The translations under genes were made by a program, and so were the position numbers. Below are positions 42,571-44,711 of a DNA stretch of 44,711 bases, in pieces (the first letter of the stretch is position 1; every line of letters begins with the position of its first letter). A model generated the notes under the pieces. That model had not been told where the DNA came from. It saw only the letters and a program-made list of their open reading frames with translations, and did no database searches. The stretch is from Defluviicoccus sp. (GTDB lineage Bacteria; Pseudomonadota; Alphaproteobacteria; MPNO01), in contig JAPPIT010000026.1 of assembly GCA_028820505.1 (NCBI GenBank), forward strand, positions 1-44,711. Direction: 5' to 3'.

Positions 42571-44589
42571 GTGCAAAGCCTCTATTCGGCAACGGACGCG
42601 GCCTCGACGGTGGCCCGTTACGAGACGGAAGGCGTCCCGGAGGACGTCGCGCTCCGGGTGTACACGACGCGGCTTCTCGGAGGGGATCCGCGCCTCGTGC
42701 TTCACGGGGGAGGCAACACGTCGGTCAAGACCGCGATGACCGACGTCCTGGGCGATCCCGTCGACGTGCTCCGCGTCAAGGGGAGCGGCTGGGACATGGC
42801 CGATATCGAACCGTCGGGCCTGCCCGCGGTCCGGCTCGAACCGCTGCGCCGCCTCGCCGCCCTCGACAGGCTCGGCGACGAGGAGATGGTCGATTACCAG
42901 CGCGGCAATCTCCTCGATTCGCGGGCGCCCAACCCGTCGACGGAGACCCTGCTGCACGCCTTCCTGCCGCGCAAGTTCGTCGACCACACGCATGCGGATG
43001 CCGTGCTCGCGCTGACCGACCAGCCGGACGGCGAGGCGATCTGCCGCGACGTCTATGGCGGGACGATGGGGCTGGTCCCCTACATCATGCCGGGTTTCCT
43101 GCTCGCCAAGGCCTGTGCCGCGACCCACGCCGCCGATCCGTCGATCGAGGGGTTGATCCTGCTCAAGCACGGGATCTTCACCTTCGGCGCGACCGCCGAG
43201 GAGGCCTACGAGCGGATGATCGCCGCCGTGAGCAAGGCGGAAGCGCGCCTGCAGCGGCGACCGGCCGCCATTCCGGCGGCCGCGGAACCGGATGTGCCGG
43301 CGGCCGCGGTCGCGCCGATCCTGCGGGGACTCGCGAGCGGCGCCGGCCGGCTCATTCTCGACTTCCGGGGCGGCGACGAGGTGCGCGCCTTCGTCGACGG
43401 GGAAACGCTCGAACGCCGGACTTCGGGCCCCGTGACGCCCGACCACGTGATCCGCACCAAGCCTCGCCCGCTGATCCTCCCGCTGCCGCGTCCAAGCGCC
43501 CTCGACGGTTTCAGGCAAGAGGCCGAAACCGCCGTGACAGACTTCGTGCGCGATTACCGGGCCTATTTCGAGCGCAACAACGCACGCCAGGCGAAACCCA
43601 AACGGACGCTCGACCCCTATCCGCGGGTGATTCTGGTACGGGGGCTCGGGCTCTTCGGGCTCGGCAATTCGGCCAAGGCGGCGGCGGTGGCCGCAGACCT
43701 CGCGGAGACGACGGCCCGGGTGGTGACGGCGGCGGAGTCCATCGGCCGGTTCGAGAGCATTTCCGAGGCGGACATCTTCGACATCGAGTACTGGTCCCTT
43801 GAGCAGGCGAAACTCGGCAAGGCGGGCGAGAAGCCGCTCTCACGCCGCATCGTCGCAGTGACCGGCGGCGCGTCGGGAATCGGCCGGGCGACGGCGGAGG
43901 CGTTCGCGCGGGAAGGCGCGGAAGTCGCGATCCTCGACCGCGACCGGGAAGGGGCGGAGGGCGCGGCGGACGCCATCGGAGCGCGCGCCTTCGCCTGCGA
44001 TGTCACCGATCCGGCTTCGGTCGAGGCCGCTTTCGATGCGGTCGCCGAATCCTTCGGCGGGCTCGACATACTCGTCTCGAACGCCGGCGCGGCGTGGCAG
44101 GGAAAGATCGGCGATGTCGACGAGGCGACGATCCGAGAGAGCTTCGAGCTCAACTTCTACGGCCACCAGCGCGCCGCCCAGGCGGCGGTCCGCATCATGC
44201 GGGCGCAGGGCCTCGGCGGGGTGCTGCTGTTCAACACGTCCAAGCAGGCAGTGAACCCCGGCCCCGATTTCGGCCCCTACGGTCTGCCCAAGGCAGCGAC
44301 GCTGTTCCTGATGCGGCAATACGCGCTCGACCACGGGGCGGAGGGAATCCGCGCCAACGCCGTCAACGCCGACCGCATAAGAAGCGGGCTGCTGACGCCC
44401 TCCATGATCGAGGAACGCGCCGGCGCGCGCGGTGTCTCGACCGGGGACTACATGGCCGGCAACCTGCTCGGGCGCGAGGTGACCGCGGCGGATGTCGCCG
44501 GCGCGTTCGTCGACCTCGCGCTCGCCGAAAAGACCACCGGCGCGGTGCTCACCGTCGACGGCGGCAACATCGCGGCGGCGCTGAGGTAG
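42571..44589 (+). CDS. Bifunctional class II aldolase/short-chain dehydrogenase
   Basis: A 672-aa fusion. Residues 1 to about 220 are a class II aldolase domain with HTH at 139-141 and H200 (LLKHGIF) as zinc ligands and E125 as likely acid/base. A linker region to about 425 includes a further aldolase-like half. The SDR domain runs from about 426, with TGGASGIG, NAG at 504-506, and Y570-x-x-x-K574. The same design occurs in rhamnulose-1-phosphate aldolase/lactaldehyde dehydrogenase (RhaEW-like) proteins. Here it directly follows mtnP-mtnA, so methylthioribulose-1-phosphate is the more likely substrate: aldol cleavage to DHAP and methylthioacetaldehyde, then conversion of the aldehyde. The start is GTG 42571, as no ATG fits. 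Confidence 0.9.
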   Translation: MQSLYSATDAASTVARYETEGVPEDVALRVYTTRLLGGDPRLVLHGGGNTSVKTAMTDVLGDPVDVLRVKGSGWDMADIEPSGLPAVRLEPLRRLAALDRLGDEEMVDYQRGNLLDSRAPNPSTETLLHAFLPRKFVDHTHADAVLALTDQPDGEAICRDVYGGTMGLVPYIMPGFLLAKACAATHAADPSIEGLILLKHGIFTFGATAEEAYERMIAAVSKAEARLQRRPAAIPAAAEPDVPAAAVAPILRGLASGAGRLILDFRGGDEVRAFVDGETLERRTSGPVTPDHVIRTKPRPLILPLPRPSALDGFRQEAETAVTDFVRDYRAYFERNNARQAKPKRTLDPYPRVILVRGLGLFGLGNSAKAAAVAADLAETTARVVTAAESIGRFESISEADIFDIEYWSLEQAKLGKAGEKPLSRRIVAVTGGASGIGRATAEAFAREGAEVAILDRDREGAEGAADAIGARAFACDVTDPASVEAAFDAVAESFGGLDILVSNAGAAWQGKIGDVDEATIRESFELNFYGHQRAAQAAVRIMRAQGLGGVLLFNTSKQAVNPGPDFGPYGLPKAATLFLMRQYALDHGAEGIRANAVNADRIRSGLLTPSMIEERAGARGVSTGDYMAGNLLGREVTAADVAGAFVDLALAEKTTGAVLTVDGGNIAAALR

Positions 44590-44711
44590 GACAAAGAAGC
44601 GGCGGGGGGCGGGCCCGCGCGTTATAGCGGAAAAAAAAGGACCCAAAAAAAACATGTAGGCGAAAAAGGGGAGCGCGGGCTATTTTTAAAAAAAAACGCA
44701 GCCCACCACAC
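44590..44711. other. Low-complexity contig end
   Basis: Runs of A (for example eight A from 44631 and nine A after 44688) mixed with GC stretches, quite unlike the preceding sequence. No gene or clear terminator is visible. It is most likely poor-quality assembly at the contig end. Confidence 0.65.

Overview
This is a high-GC (roughly 68-70%) stretch of chromosome from an alphaproteobacterium, most likely Rhodospirillales-like and possibly an uncultured marine or soil lineage. The evidence is the petABC cytochrome bc1 operon, a ubiH-type hydroxylase divergent from aminotransferase-ftsK-lolA, a Trx/TPR (YbbN)-LON domain-Trm112 cluster, TAXI-type TRAP transport, sorAB sulfite oxidation and the protein types throughout. 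Both ends look like contig ends: bases 1-120 are long poly-G and poly-C runs, and 44590-44711 are A-rich low-complexity sequence. About 43 protein genes and one tRNA gene can be supported. Many long overlapping ORFs are antisense shadows caused by GC bias.

Region by region. 0.16-6.8 kb (+): a metallo-beta-lactamase-fold hydrolase, a TAXI TRAP binding protein with its fused permease, then a ring-hydroxylating dioxygenase (alpha and beta) and an SDR whose catalytic Tyr is Phe. This looks like a catabolic island for an organic acid. 6.8-7.25 kb: a paired palindromic repeat and two perfect parS sites arranged as one inverted repeat. 7.25-11.5 kb (-): hydantoinase/carboxylase-type HyuA, HyuB and a zinc-ribbon gamma subunit. 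11.6-13.2 kb (-): sorAB sulfite dehydrogenase. 13.2-17.1 kb: a patchy accessory segment with repeats, a basic putative DNA-binding protein, a TbpB-like lipoprotein and a PIN-domain module of three overlapping genes. 17.4-21.1 kb (-): a KamA-family radical SAM aminomutase with an altered side-chain pocket, a class I amidotransferase, xthA and a histidine phosphatase. 21.1-21.9 kb: a cluster of palindromic repeats. 21.9-27.5 kb: lolA, ftsK and an aminotransferase on the minus strand, with ubiH divergent.

27.5-37.6 kb is mostly housekeeping: GST, a DUF971 protein, Trm112-like, LON-domain, YbbN/CnoX, ProX, a quinone oxidoreductase, two methyltransferases, tRNA-Gly(GCC), a 59-aa membrane protein, HMG-CoA lyase, an HNH nuclease, a phytanoyl-CoA dioxygenase-like protein and hemF. 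37.9-44.6 kb (+): petABC, then mtnP-mtnA and a class II aldolase/SDR fusion. The last three genes read as a compact pathway from methylthioadenosine to methylthioribulose-1-phosphate, followed by cleavage and reduction. That would be a one-polypeptide version of the last steps of the DHAP shunt.

The most interesting candidates are the mtnP-mtnA-aldolase/SDR operon, the KamA homologue with non-lysine-type pocket residues, the double parS hairpin, the PIN module with its small TTG-start gene, and the families of paired palindromes that share flanks but differ in core sequence.
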